Made by a program: the position numbers and the translations under genes
Shown here: piece after piece, positions 49,695 to 61,612 of the stretch
Layout of the letters: every line of letters begins with the position of its first letter
Numbering within the stretch: the first letter of the stretch is position 1
The notes under the pieces: model-generated
The model's input: only the letters and a program-made list of their open reading frames with translations
Databases searched by the model: none
Told to the model about the DNA's origin: nothing
From: Adenanthera pavonina
Taxonomy: Eukaryota > Streptophyta > Magnoliopsida > Fabales > Fabaceae
Direction of reading: 5' to 3'
Assembly (NCBI GenBank): GCA_026686845.1
Contig: JAIVEN010000021.1
Span: 10,930,001 to 10,994,000, forward strand
Length of the DNA stretch: 64,000 nucleotides

Positions 49695-52600
49695 ATGACA
49701 GAGCGGGAAACACAGTCATGGGGCTTCCTCTTCATCTGTTTCTTAATCCTCTTTTCAGGTACTTGTTCAAAAGTCTGATTTCTTGCGTTCAATTCTTTCT
49801 GGGTTTTCGCATAATCCTCAAATCCTCATCATAATTCATTTCTTCAACTATATCAGTATTCCTTTGTAGTCATGGCCTCGGAGACAACATATTATATTTA
49901 TATCAACCTTGTCCTTTGTCAGTGTGCTTTTAGATTCTCTGAACATTTTAACTACTATTTTACTCTGGGTTTTTGAGGTTGGTTGATTCTGTCCTCGAGG
50001 TTATTGCCTATTTCGCTTTCCAAGGCCAAGTCTGATTTTTTTTTCTTGTTTTTTTTTGTTTCGATCCCACAGGAAATATTGCTGCCCAAGATTATCTGAG
50101 CACAGAGAGAGAAATTCTGCTGGAACTAAGAGCTTACCTGGACAATCAAACTCGAACAGATCGAGGAAGATACATGCTCTGGAATACAAACAGCTCGAAT
50201 CCGTGTGAATGGCCAGGAATCTCATGCAGCCCCATCGGGCCAACCTCGACGGCGAGAGTGGTCGGTGTAGACCTTTCCGACAGTGGCATCTCCGGCGAGA
50301 TTTTCCAGAATTTCTCGCAGCTCACTGAACTCGCTCACCTTGACCTCTCCAGTAACACCATGGGCGGAGAAATCCCAGAGGATTTAAGGCGATGCAGAAA
50401 CCTCGTGTATCTCAATCTCTCTCATAATCTTTTGGAGGGAGAGATGAATTTAACTGGATTGACAAGGTTAGAGACACTGGACTTCTCGCAAAACAGGTTT
50501 CATGGGGATATTGGGTTGAATTTTCCTGCCACTTGTGACAGCTTAGTGACTTTGAATGTTTCTGAGAATCACTTCACTGGTTCGATTGATCACTGCTTCG
50601 ATCAGTGTTGGAAATTGCAGTACTTGGATTTGAGCACTAACAATCTCAGTGGGGGTATTTGGATGGGATTTGCGAGGCTGAAGGAGTTTTCAGTTTCAGA
50701 AAACTACCTCACAGGGCCTATTGATGATCAAGCATTCCCGGAAAACTGTAAGCTCGAAGTACTCGACGTTTCATTCAATGTGTTTACAGGACATGCACCA
50801 AAGAATGTCAGTAACTGTAAGAATCTAGTGACTCTGAATCTTTCTAGTAACAAATTTTCTGGGGATATCCCCGTTGAATTGGGATCCATCTCAGGCCTCC
50901 AAGCACTGTACTTTGCCAACAATACTTTTTCAAGAAACATCCCAGAGACACTTTCAAACTTGACAAATCTAAATTTCTTGGATTTGAGTGGAAACGGTTT
51001 TGGTGGAGAGATTCAAGGCACATTCGGGAAATTCAAGCAGGTGAAGTTCCTTCTTTTGTATTCAAATGCTTATACAGGAGGATTAAACTCATCAGGAATT
51101 CTCAAATTACCCAACATCTCTCGCTTAGACCTCAGTAACAACAGTTTTGCAGGTCCATTACCTACTGAAATCTCTCAGGTGACTTCTCTGAAGTTCTTAA
51201 TGTTAGCCTATAATCAATTCACTGGACCTGTTCCTCATGAATTTGGAAATTTGGCTCAGCTTCAAGCACTCGATCTCTCTTTCAACAAATTAACAGGGCC
51301 TATCCCACCGAGTCTGGGAAACTTGGGTTCTCTCTTATGGTTAATGCTTGCAAACAATTCATTGGATGGAGAAATCCCAAAAGAGTTGGGAAACTGCACA
51401 AGCTTGCTGTGGCTAAACCTTGAAAACAACAAGCTCACTGGGAATTTCCCTCCTGAATTGACCAACATTGGAAGAAACGCCATGGCCATGTTTGAATTGA
51501 ATCGAGCAGAAGTCAGTGGAATCCCTTCTGGTTCTGTTGAATGTTCGGCAATGAAGAGATGGATACCTGCAGATTACCCTCCTTTCAGCTTTGTGTATAG
51601 CATACTCACAAGGAAAAATTGCATCAGCATTTGGGATAGATTACTCAAAGGGTATGGAATTTTCCCAATTTGCTCATCTGGGTCCTTTTATCGATTACGG
51701 GAGATTTCTGGGTACGTTCAGTTAAGTGGGAATAATCTCATCGGAGAAGTTCCTTCGGAAATTGGGAACATGCAAAATTTCAGCATGCTGCACTTGGGGC
51801 TGAACAAATTTTCCGGGAAAATCCCTGCAGTGATGGGAGATTTGCCACTTGTGGTGTTGAACATAACAAGAAACAATTTTTCAGGTGAGATTCCATGGGA
51901 CATTGGAAACCTTAAATGTCTACGGAATCTGGATTTGTCCTACAACAATTTCTCTGGAACATTCCCAACAAGCTTAAACAACTTGACAGAGCTCAGTAAA
52001 TTCAATGTCTCTTACAACCCCCTAATTTCTGGTACAATCCCGCCAACAGGACAATTAGGTACCTTCGACAAAGATTCCTATTTGGGAGATCCATCATTGC
52101 ACCTCCCAAGCTTCATCGAAAACGTCCCAGACGATAATAAAAACACGACCTCTCACAGTGACCAGAAAATCAGAAACCCCTCAAAATGGTCATTGTTCTT
52201 GGTGTTTCTAACTCTCACACTTGCACTCTTGGTATTCGGGCTCCTCTCTCTCGTTGTGTGTTCATTGGCGAAAACCGGTTCACAAGACCCAGAAGGATAC
52301 CTATTGGAAGACACAAAAAACCGTCACGACTCTGACAATTCCTCACCATGGTTGTCTGATATCGTTAAGGTTATCCATTTGAACAAGACAGCATTTACAC
52401 ACGCCGACATCCTCAAAGCCACCGGGAACTTCTCCGACTACAGAATCATAGGAAAAGGCGGTTTTGGCACCGTGTACAGAGGAGTGTTCCCCGACGGAAG
52501 AGAAGTCGCAGTGAAGAAGCTTCAAAGAGAAGGACTCGAGGGAGAAAAAGAGTTCAGAGCAGAAATGGAGGTTCTAAGCGGAAATGGATTCGGGTGGCCA

Positions 52601-53290
52601 CACCCAAATTTAGTCACACTATACGGGTGGTGCCTAGACGGGTCGGAGAAGATACTAGTTTACGAATACATGGAAGGAGGAAGCTTGGAAGACGTTGTTA
52701 CAGACAGAGCAAGACTCACGTGGAAGAGGAGGTTAGAGATCTCCATTGACGTGGCTCGAGCTCTGGTCTATTTACACCATGAATGCTTCCCTCCAATCGT
52801 TCACAGAGACGTTAAGGCTAGCAATGTGCTTTTGGATAAACATGGGAAGGCTAAAGTCACAGACTTTGGCCTAGCAAGAGTGGTAGAAAATGGAGTAAGT
52901 CACGTAACCACCATGGTGGCCGGGACGGTGGGCTACGTGGCACCTGAGTATGGTCAGACATGGCAGGCCACAACTAAAGGTGATGTGTATAGCTTTGGTG
53001 TTTTAGCTTTGGAATTAGCCATCGGGAGGAGAGCGGTGGATGGTGGTGAGGAGTGCTTGTTGGAGTGGGCTCGGCGAGTCATGGGTTATGGATATGGGCT
53101 TAGGCCTGGGCTAAGTCGGCCCATGATACCAGTGTTGCTGATGGGGACAGGGCTGGGAGAGGGCGCGGAGGAGATGGGTAAGTTGTTACGGATCGGGATA
53201 AAGTGCACGGCGGAGGCACCGCAAGCTAGGCCCAATATGAAGGAGGTTCTGTCTATCCTGGTTAACATATTGAACCCAAAAGGGGACTAG
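49695..53290 (+). CDS. LRR receptor-like Ser/Thr kinase, 1093 aa (At1g74360-like), two exons
   Basis: Exon 1 is 49695-49758 and exon 2 is 50073-53290. The joint TTTTCAG/GTACT to CCCACAG/GAAAT restores a frame that begins MTERETQSWGFLFICFLILF, a good signal peptide. The ATG at 49718 is in the wrong frame, and the ATG at 50174 would lose the signal and the LRR cap. The ectodomain has an N-terminal cap (NPCEWPGISC, about residue 65) and about 20 LRRs with L..L.LS.N...G.IP spacing. An island of about 80 residues near 490-570 (around GSVECSAMKRWIPADYPPFS) interrupts the repeats, as in BRI1-type receptors. One transmembrane helix lies near residues 726-750. The kinase (about 810-1090) keeps GKGGFGTVY, VAVKK, HRDVKASN, DFG and the APEYG segment, so it should be an active RD kinase. 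The architecture indicates a plasma-membrane receptor; the ligand is unknown. Confidence 0.93.
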
Positions 53291-53795
53291 AAGAAAATAA
53301 TAAAAATTATAGAAAATGTGCATATTGTGAGGTATATAGAGTGAAAAACTGAGTTGGAGAAAAAAGAGAAAAGGAAAAACTTGTGTTTTATTTCATAGGT
53401 GATTCTTCTCATGTATACAGAAATGTGTAGTTCCTTGTGTTGGAGAAGCTGCTCAATTTTGTTTTGTTTACACTTTATTGTAGAGGTGAATAAAATTGAA
53501 CCCAAACTAATCATCTAACCGAACCAAATAATTTTTTATTTTTTTTTCAGTTATTTTGATTTTTGATTTAGATTTGGTTAATTTTTAAGGATATTTTTGA
53601 TAATTTTGGTTTGATTCAATTATAATTTTCAAAAACCTAATAAATTGGATAGACCAAAATATATATTTATATTTTTTAATTTTCTCTTTTTGATTCTCAG
53701 CCTACAAATAGCAAAGTGTCCAAATTAAGCCCAACCCAGTATCAACTCTAAAGCACCCAGCCCGGCCACCCACCCCAAGCTTGCTGAACTAATGA
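53291..53795. other. 3' flank of the receptor kinase
   Basis: Presumed 3' UTR and terminator region. A stretch at about 53482-53660 (gtagaggtgaataaa... cgaaccaaataa) weakly resembles a hAT-type MITE, but only one end can be placed. Confidence 0.35.
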
Positions 53796-54340
53796 CCCGT
53801 TTGGTTGGATTACTTTAAGGGGTATGTGATGTATTGGAGATTACATTACCTCACTGAATTCGTTTGGTTGCACACATCACACTGTGATCATGATCACATG
53901 TGTAATGGTAATCACCTCCAAAACCGTAATCATCTTCACCTCCAAAAATCAATGTAATCCCCTTCACATGACTGTAATGGGATGATAAATATTGGATTTA
54001 CCCTTTCACAAAACTGAAAATTACAATAGAACCTTCCCTAATAATCCATGACTCATCGTTGGCATTCCACTTTCATTTTCAACCCATAATGGCATTTTTA
54101 TTTTTAATTTTAATTTTATTTTAATAAAAATAAATATCATTCATATATCTCAAATATCATACCAAACAAATACATATGTAATTATTATCATATTACATCC
54201 CTTCACACTCTTCACATTACATTACCTAACTATTCATGTAATTGAACCAAACGAGTTAATATGTAATCATTATCACATTACATCCTTTCACATCCTTCAC
54301 ATCACATTACCTAACCATTCATGTAATTGAACCAAACGGG
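53796..54340. mobile_element. Small DNA transposon with CCCGTTTGGTT ends
   Basis: The left end cccgtttggttggattac matches the right end in reverse, cccgtttggttcaattac, at 16 of 18 positions. The right end is duplicated in tandem: 54179-54258 and 54262-54340 share cattacctaac.attcatgtaattgaaccaaacg. No coding. The flanks do not show a clear target duplication, so the superfamily (PIF/Harbinger, hAT or MULE) is open. Confidence 0.65.
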
Positions 54341-54410
54341 CTATAAAGCACGCACGAGTTACTTCCAGACATGAGACACCCATCCACATCGACACGAGCA
54401 GAGCAGCAGC

Positions 54411-54887
54411 TAGAACTGTTAATTCGGGCCGGGCCAAAAAGCCCGAATTGAAAAACGGGCTTGGTTTTCCAAGCTCGAGCCTGCGAGGACGGGCCTACGG
54501 GCCGGCCCCCGGGCTTTTTTTAATTTTTTAATTTTTTTATGTTTTTTTAATAATTTTTTTATACAATTATTTAAATTGATACAACTAATTATCATCATAA
54601 TTTAAATTAATATAACTAATTATCATCATAATTCATTAAAAATTAACATAATATTTAAATTTTATAATTTATATATCACTAATTAATAAAATAATATGTA
54701 TTTTTTAATATTTTAAACTAAAAAAAAGTCTCGGGCTTTCGGGTTGGCTCACCACTGGCCGGACCTAAATGGGCCGGGCTCAAAAAGTCCAGATTATATA
54801 TTTACTCCCAAAATTGAGGCCCGAACCCGCTCATTTTTCTGGCTTTTCGGACCGGCCTATCGGCCTTGACCCATTTTGACGGCTCTA
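54411..54887. mobile_element. hAT non-autonomous element with 8-bp target duplication
   Basis: The flanks gcagcagc (54403-54410) and gcagcagt (54888-54895) agree at 7 of 8 bases. The ends are TAGAACTGTTAATTCGGGCC and, in reverse, TAGAGCCGTCAAAATGGGTC. The interior has G/C-rich gggccgggc/ccgggc blocks around A/T-rich sequence, characteristic of a large family of short plant hAT elements. Confidence 0.8.
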
Positions 54888-54892
54888 GCAGC

Positions 54893-55192
54893 AGTAGAGG
54901 TTTTCTGAAACCCTAAATCCCCTTTCCCCAAATTCGTCATTCGCTTGCCGCATCTCTTACCCAGACACCGCTTGGCGTCGGCGCTCACTCCCTTCAGCCT
55001 CTGCCTCTCTGCTCTCGGCCTCCATCTCGCTCCCAGAATCTTTACTCTCCGCCTCTCTGACTCCGCTCTTGCTGTCGCTTTCGTTCTGCGTCTCGGACTC
55101 TCTGCTCATTGTCTGACTCCGTTCTTCTCTGCAAAACAGCAACTGCATCTTCGCTCTCCATTCATGTGATCGTGTCGCATCTCGCAACAGGT
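54893..55192 (+). promoter_or_regulatory. Candidate leader exon/promoter with telobox, upstream of the PPR gene
   Basis: A C/T-rich, G/C-elevated stretch that looks like a plant 5' UTR. It contains a telobox (aaaccctaaa, 54908-54917) and ends at a possible donor, CGCAACAG/GTCACC. A small open frame (54945-55169, 74 codons) inside has no recognisable domain. If it is spliced to the PPR gene, the leader intron would be about 3.3 kb, perhaps with further leader exons near 57000-57090 and 58400. The link to the PPR gene is inference. Confidence 0.35.
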
Positions 55193-58100
55193 CACCTTTT
55201 CGTTGTTGAGTTTGAGTCCGTTCTCACTTCGAGTTCACAGTCTCCATTCTCTGCATTTTTGTTTAGCTCAAGCTAAATTAATTAAATCTGTAATGTCAGT
55301 TATGGATTCAGTAGAATAATGGATGATTTTCTGTTGCACCACAAGTTAAGTGCATTACCTACTTATTTTCACTAGCAAAAAAATTAGTAAATACTTGATC
55401 CTAATTCAGGCATCTTTTGGTACAGTCTGCCCCTTGATTCTGAAGCCATAAGCTAGTTGGATATGTTGTAGACTCTTTGGAAGCTGAAGCTGGAAGCTGT
55501 GTCAAATTAATTCTTTTCTCTGGCAAAAATTGTGGTTATTTGTTATTGTACGATCACTGCTATTCTGCCTTTCAAATGAATCACAAGCTGAAGTAGTTTT
55601 AGATTTGCACGGCAATATTCATGGTTATTTGTTATTGTATAATCTCTAAGGTTTGGGTTTGCAGGGGAAAAAAAAGGTTTGGGCTCTTGTACAGGCCTGA
55701 ACCGAAATGAAAACCCCGAACTGAACGGTTCGGTTTTTTCTAAATTTTCGGTTAGGTTTGGTTAAAAAATACCTGTTATTTCGGTTATTCAGTTTTTTCA
55801 CTGAACTGAACTGATGGACTGAATGCTCACCCCTATTTTGTTGTAACTTTTGTTTTTTTTGTGTCTCCCGATAAATCTTTAGAATTCTAGTTTTTACTTT
55901 AGTTTTATAAAATATGAAAAAAATAATGCACACTTTTGTGAGATATAAACCAAATCCTTACTGTTGACTGAAAATAATATAAATTTTATGTTTTGCTAAA
56001 TAGTTACCAGTCACCTGAAGTTGTTTGAATTTTATTCTGCTTAAAAATAATCAGATTATGTAAATGTGATTTGTAAGTAGCAAACACTGCCAATCCTATC
56101 CTGCCATGTGTAGCCTTCTTAAGACTCCACTCTTTGAATCCCTACCTATTTGTTCACTCATTTTTCTTTTCTTTGGTTCTTTCCATTTTTTTAAAATTAA
56201 GAAGTAAGGATATTATTTCAAATTTTAAATCTTAATACTGTGGTACCAAGAACTTGGATATCTTAATATCCAAAATCAATTTAAAATATTTTTAAAAAAG
56301 TTTAAGAGGCCATCAAGCCAAAAGTGGCTGTTTATAAGAATCTCTTTGTGCCTTATCCCATATGTAGTGATGATCATTCATGAGGTTCATGGTGTCTTTG
56401 TTGATTCCCACAATATAAAGAATGACTAATGAGGCTTCCCATGCCCATGGGAATGATGATTTTGATTAAAAAAAAAACCAAAGGGATGGAATGCCCATTC
56501 CCATTCCTTGAGCTCTAGAGAATCAAACCAAATGAGCCGTAAATATTATAAGACGGACATGCGGTTTAATTTTATTTGGCAACTGATTGGATTTAGAAAG
56601 GGGTTAAGAAATATTGTTCAGTAATCTTTAATTATCTTCAATGGAAAGTTGGTGATACTGATATGCACAATTTTTTTTCTTTCATCTGACCATCATTGTG
56701 ATTTTGACAAATAATATGTGTCATACATGCTATTTTTTTTTACATTCATTCATCTATTTGAAAGAAGTGATATAGTATGAAATTTATGTCATATTTTTAT
56801 ACTTAATATTAGCTCTTTATATTTATTCAAATGTATTATATACGTTCACTTTTATAGGTATGATAAATAACAAAATATTTCAGGCCATAAGAAAAAAATA
56901 ACAAAAAAATATTATGATGGTGTTGGGTATAAATTCTATCTCATCACTATTCTTTTGTTTTTTTTTTTCCGATCTCTCTCTCCCTCTCAATGTACTACGC
57001 GTTTTCTTTTTGCATTGAGACTGGCAGACTCTCAACTCTCTTCCCTCCGCGCTATAGTCAAAGTCTCGAGACCTTTACGCTGCAAATGGTAAGATCACTG
57101 CCCATACAGAATCCACTCCATTTGTTTCATCTCCAATACCTAACATTGAATAACACTGTTTCATCTGAGCAGCTACGAGTCAATTACTGTGAAAATCAAC
57201 TGCTTGCTGCTCTCACTTGCTTATTCCTTTGATATTCATTGTCATATCTGTCATCTAATTTTTGTATTGTCGATAAGGAAACATAGGAGATTCACAGTTT
57301 CAGTTCAGATATGAGAACCCTAGACAATATATTTATTATGTTAGTTGAGTTTGCATTTCGTGTAGCACTTTCATAACATTTTTGCTGATTATTTATGGGT
57401 TTCTTTTTCTCTCTCTGATACATTTTTTTTTTGAATCAGAGTTCGTTGAATCGAGTACCTGAGTGGGGCATTTGTTAGAAACTAGTTATAATATTATTGT
57501 TGTTAAAATCAAAACCAATTGATGGGTTGACAATATAGATAGCTAAAGTTGTTTCATGGCATTGTGGTAAAGATCATTGTTATATTCATGTTCTGTCAAC
57601 CATCTCTCTAAATTCATTCAGTGTTGGTCTGTTCTTATGGTACTCCTATTACTCTTCAGTCTGTCCTGGACTTGATATATAGATTTATGAGAAGTATTTG
57701 CAATTTTTGTATGTTATTGGATACACCTGCATAAAATGATGGATCTCAGCCAATATATGTTCATTGCTTCTTATAGGAAAAAGTAAATTGTAAGAGTGAC
57801 AATGTTGAGGCTTTTCAATAATCCATTTGATGGTTGCCTAGTGGTATGTCTGGACATTCAGATTTCTTACATCTTGTGATCTATGTGAAGAGAGATTTCA
57901 TTTTTTCTCATATTCGAATAAGTTCACTCTTGGAAAAATTATCAGTTTGTCAATCATTTCCGCTTTCACCAAATTAAACCTAGAAGGTGTTCATTGGAGG
58001 ATTTTATTATGTTTTTAAGGCCTTTTTCCTTTATGGTACTGCTGCTTGTATTCTTTGATTTATGTTGTGACACTTGCAATCAATTAATGGATCATAAATT

Positions 58101-58621
58101 TCTTTGAATTCAAAACATATTTTTCTTGCTTCTTGGTGTATATATGACATTTTCTAGGTTTTCTTCACTTCATCTGGTTATGTTTAGTGCTGTGAAATCA
58201 TTGGTGCTCTAATAAAGGTTTTTTTTTTTTGCCAATAATAGATGACGGCTTAGCCCAACAGAAACTCAAATAATACAAGGGAGCTTGAAAGAGCCCATAC
58301 AATCAGTTTCAGGCCACACTAATAAACTAATATATGGCCAATTGAGTACAAGAAATGTCAAGGTGTATTAATTTTCTTAGTTACATTTTCTACAAATGCA
58401 GTTGTTGGAGTTTGATGCCAAAGATATTTTTCAAAAGCTACTGCAAATTCATCTCAAGAGGAAAGTGATGCCAAATCCAACAAGAAGGTTAAATGAAGTT
58501 GAAGGACATTCAATGCCTATACTTTTCCAAGTCAAAGGTAAAAAAAGAAGAAGAAGCAAAAGCAGACTGTAGCAGAAGTGGATACTTGACACTAAGGGAA
58601 TACTGAGAATGAATTTCAACA
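55193..58621. other. Intergenic or leader-intron region of the PPR gene
   Basis: No coding gene seen. The part at 55690-55836 (ccgaaccg-rich, ending gctcacccct) resembles a decayed hAT MITE. The part at 56980-57088 looks like a leader exon with the donor GCAAATG/GTAAG. A T12 run at about 58219-58230 followed by gccaataatagatgacgg may be the poly-A end of a minus-strand retroposon. Confidence 0.4.
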
Positions 58622-61612
58622 ATGCATCTGCCACCCATTCCTAGAGCAGCTTCCATTGTCATTACCATCACCCATCCCTTCCCATCTACTTGCAATTCTG
58701 GCCTTCTTCGGTCCTTGCCATTTTCATCGTGTTCTTCATCCTCTCTATGGTTTTCCATTCTTCGCAATGCCATTGCTACATCCAACTTGCTACTTGGAAA
58801 GTGTGCACATGCATGTATTCTCAAATCAGGACAGTGCCAAGATCGTTTTTTAATCAACAATCTGATCACCATGTATAACAAATGTGGGTCACTACCGTTA
58901 GCACGTCGGTTGTTTGATATATCACCCGAAAGAGACCTTGTTACCTGGAATGCCATTCTCACTGCATATGCAGATGGTGGACATGCTGAGGTTGAGAATA
59001 TTCAAGAGGGGTTTTACCTTTTCCGATCTCTCCGTAAATCTGTTGTCTTAACTAGTCGTCATACTTTGGCCCCTGTGTTTAAGATGTGTCTACTCTCAGG
59101 TTATGCCTGGGCTTCAGAGGCTGTGCATGGGTATGCTGTCAAGATTGGATTGGAATGGGATGTATTTGTTGCTGGGGCTTTGGTGAATATATACTCTAAG
59201 TTTCAACGAATCAGAGAGGCCCGCATCTTGTTTGATGGGATGCCTTCAAGGGATGTTGTACTGTGGAATGTCATGCTGAAGGCATATGTGGAAGTGGGTC
59301 TTGAGAATGAGGCGCTGCTTCTGTTCTCTACATTTCATCAAAGTGGGCTGCGTCCTGATATTATCAGTGTCCGTACTCTTCTTATGGGCCTAAGAAGAAC
59401 AGAGTTTGAAAGGGAGTTAAATCAGCTTCAAGCTTATATGACGAAGTTGTTTCCCTTTGATGATGATTCTGATGTAGTTGTGTGGAACAAGGCATTGTCC
59501 GACTATCACCAAGCAGGTGAAGCTTGGCTAGCTATTGATTCCTTTATAGATATGATCAGATCAAGAGTATCATATGATAGCTTGACGTTTGTTGTGATTC
59601 TTTCTGTGGTTGCAAGTATAAAGCATCTTGAACTGGGAAAACAGATTCATGGCATAGTTGTTAAATTAGGGTTGGATCAAGTTGTATCTATTGCTAATAG
59701 CCTGCTGAATATGTACATAAAAGCCAATTCTATTCACGATGCAAAAAAGCTGTTCAAGCAAATGAAAGAAGTGGATGTAATATCATGGAATACAATGATA
59801 TCAGGCTGTGTTCTGAGTGGTCTAGAAGAGGAGGCTGCAGGCTTGTTTATTGATTTATCACGCGTTGGTCTAATGCCAGATCAATTCACCATTGCAAGTG
59901 TTTTGAGGGCTTGCTCCTGTCTTGAAGAGGGCTTATATCTTGGCAAACAGATTCATGTTCTTTCAATTAAAACTGGTATTATCATTGATTCCTTTGTTTC
60001 AACGTCTCTTATTGATGTCTATTCTAAGAGTGGAATGATGGTGGAGGCAGAGTTGCTTTTTCAAAACCAAGATGAATTTGATTTGGCAACATGGAATGCC
60101 ATGATGTTTGGATACATAACTAGCAACAACAATCTCAAAGCTTTGAGGCTCTTTAGTCTACTACATAAAAGTGGAGAGAGGGCAGATGAAATTACTATGG
60201 CAAATGTAGCCAAAGCCTCCAGAGACTTGGTAGGGCTTGAAGAAGGGAAGCAAATTCATGCTGTTGTTATAAAAAGGGGGTTCAATTTAGATCTTTATGT
60301 TATTAGTGGTATTCTAGGCATGTATCTAAAATGTGGAGAATTCGAATGTGCACAGAGAGCCTTCAATGAGATCCCTGTGCCTGATGATGTTGCTTGGACT
60401 ACTATGATTTCAGGATGTGTGGAAAATGGAGATGAGGAACATGCTACTGTTATATACCAGCAGATGAGGCTTGCTGGGGTGCAACCTGATGAGTATATGT
60501 TTGCTACTCTTATCAAGGCTAGTTCACTTCTGACAGCATTAGAACAAGGGAAACAAATTCATGCAAATGTGATAAAGTTGAATTGTGCTATGGATCCTTA
60601 CATCATGACCACACTTGTTGACATGTATGCCAAGTGTGGGAACATAGAAGATGCATACGGCTTATTTAAGAGAATGAACGTGAGGAGTATTGCATTATGG
60701 AATGCAATGTTGGTAGGATTAGCTCAACATGGAAATGCTGAAGAAGCCCTCTACCTTTTCGAAGAAATGAAATCTAGGGGTGCAATGCCAGATAAAGTTA
60801 CCTTTATTGGAGTCCTTTCTGCTTGTAGTCATTCTGGTTTAGTATCTGAAGCCTATGAAAATTTTCATTCCATGCAGAATGATTGTGGCATTGAACCTGA
60901 GGTTGAACATTATTCTTGTCTTGTTGATGCCCTTTGTCGTGCAGGGCATATTCGAGAAGCTGAAAAGGTGTTGCTATCAATGCCGTTTGGAGGATCTGCT
61001 TCAATGTATAGAACACTGCTTAATGCTTGTAGGGTTCAAGGGGACAAGGAGACAGGAAAACGTGTGGCAGAAAAGCTTTTTTCATTGGAGCCATTTGATT
61101 CAGCAGCTTATGTTCTTTTATCCAATATCTATGCAGCTGCAAACGAATGGGACAATGTGATGAAGGCTAGAAATATGATGAAAAGGTTCCATGTTAAGAA
61201 GGATCCAGGATTCAGTTGGGTAGATGTGAAGACGAAGGTCCATTTGTTTGTAGCTGGTGATAGATCACATGAAGAAGCTGATTTGCTATATGATATGGTT
61301 GAGTACATGATAAAGAAGATTAGAGAAGGAGGATATGTTCCTGATACAGACTTTGTACTTGTTGATATAGAAGAAGAGGAAAAAGAACGTGCTCTATATT
61401 ATCATAGTGAGAAGCTAGCAATTGCTTATGGGCTCATGAGCACTGCACCATCCACCACCATACGGGTAATTAAAAACCTTAGAGTGTGTGGAGATTGCCA
61501 TAATGCGATCAAATATATATCAAAGGTTTTTCAGAGAGAGGTTGTTGTGAGAGATGCAAATCGATTTCATCATTTCAGAAGTGGGATCTGCTCTTGTGGT
61601 GACTACTGGTGA
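58622..61612 (+). CDS. DYW-class PPR protein, 996 aa (At4g33170-like)
   Basis: A single long exon. Residues 1-50 are Ser/Pro-rich with few acidic residues, consistent with an organelle transit peptide. PLS-type repeats run from about residue 70 to 860, including FLINNLITMYNKCGSLPLAR, VPDDVAWTTMISGCVENGDE and TLVDMYAKCGNIEDAYGLFK. E/E+ motifs follow (DPGFSWVDVKTKVHLFVAGD). A complete DYW domain closes the protein, with the HSEKLA zinc/catalytic motif near residue 927, CGDCHNAIKY near 956, and the terminal CSCGDYW. DYW proteins bind single RNA sites and carry out C-to-U editing in mitochondria or chloroplasts; the target here is unknown. Length and repeat order match Arabidopsis At4g33170, judged from memory of that family member. 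No breaks were seen. The ATG is the first in frame after a stop-rich leader. Confidence 0.95.
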   Translation: MHLPPIPRAASIVITITHPFPSTCNSGLLRSLPFSSCSSSSLWFSILRNAIATSNLLLGKCAHACILKSGQCQDRFLINNLITMYNKCGSLPLARRLFDISPERDLVTWNAILTAYADGGHAEVENIQEGFYLFRSLRKSVVLTSRHTLAPVFKMCLLSGYAWASEAVHGYAVKIGLEWDVFVAGALVNIYSKFQRIREARILFDGMPSRDVVLWNVMLKAYVEVGLENEALLLFSTFHQSGLRPDIISVRTLLMGLRRTEFERELNQLQAYMTKLFPFDDDSDVVVWNKALSDYHQAGEAWLAIDSFIDMIRSRVSYDSLTFVVILSVVASIKHLELGKQIHGIVVKLGLDQVVSIANSLLNMYIKANSIHDAKKLFKQMKEVDVISWNTMISGCVLSGLEEEAAGLFIDLSRVGLMPDQFTIASVLRACSCLEEGLYLGKQIHVLSIKTGIIIDSFVSTSLIDVYSKSGMMVEAELLFQNQDEFDLATWNAMMFGYITSNNNLKALRLFSLLHKSGERADEITMANVAKASRDLVGLEEGKQIHAVVIKRGFNLDLYVISGILGMYLKCGEFECAQRAFNEIPVPDDVAWTTMISGCVENGDEEHATVIYQQMRLAGVQPDEYMFATLIKASSLLTALEQGKQIHANVIKLNCAMDPYIMTTLVDMYAKCGNIEDAYGLFKRMNVRSIALWNAMLVGLAQHGNAEEALYLFEEMKSRGAMPDKVTFIGVLSACSHSGLVSEAYENFHSMQNDCGIEPEVEHYSCLVDALCRAGHIREAEKVLLSMPFGGSASMYRTLLNACRVQGDKETGKRVAEKLFSLEPFDSAAYVLLSNIYAAANEWDNVMKARNMMKRFHVKKDPGFSWVDVKTKVHLFVAGDRSHEEADLLYDMVEYMIKKIREGGYVPDTDFVLVDIEEEEKERALYYHSEKLAIAYGLMSTAPSTTIRVIKNLRVCGDCHNAIKYISKVFQREVVVRDANRFHHFRSGICSCGDYW

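Noticed and set aside
50728..53268. Minus-strand open frames across the receptor kinase and similar frames opposite the PPR gene
   Set aside because: They are complements of conserved LRR, kinase or PPR coding sequence, with no domains of their own.
55690..55836. ccgaaccg-rich stretch as a complete hAT MITE
   Set aside because: Only the right terminus (gctcacccct) is clear. No matching left end or 8-bp duplication, so it was not listed as an element.
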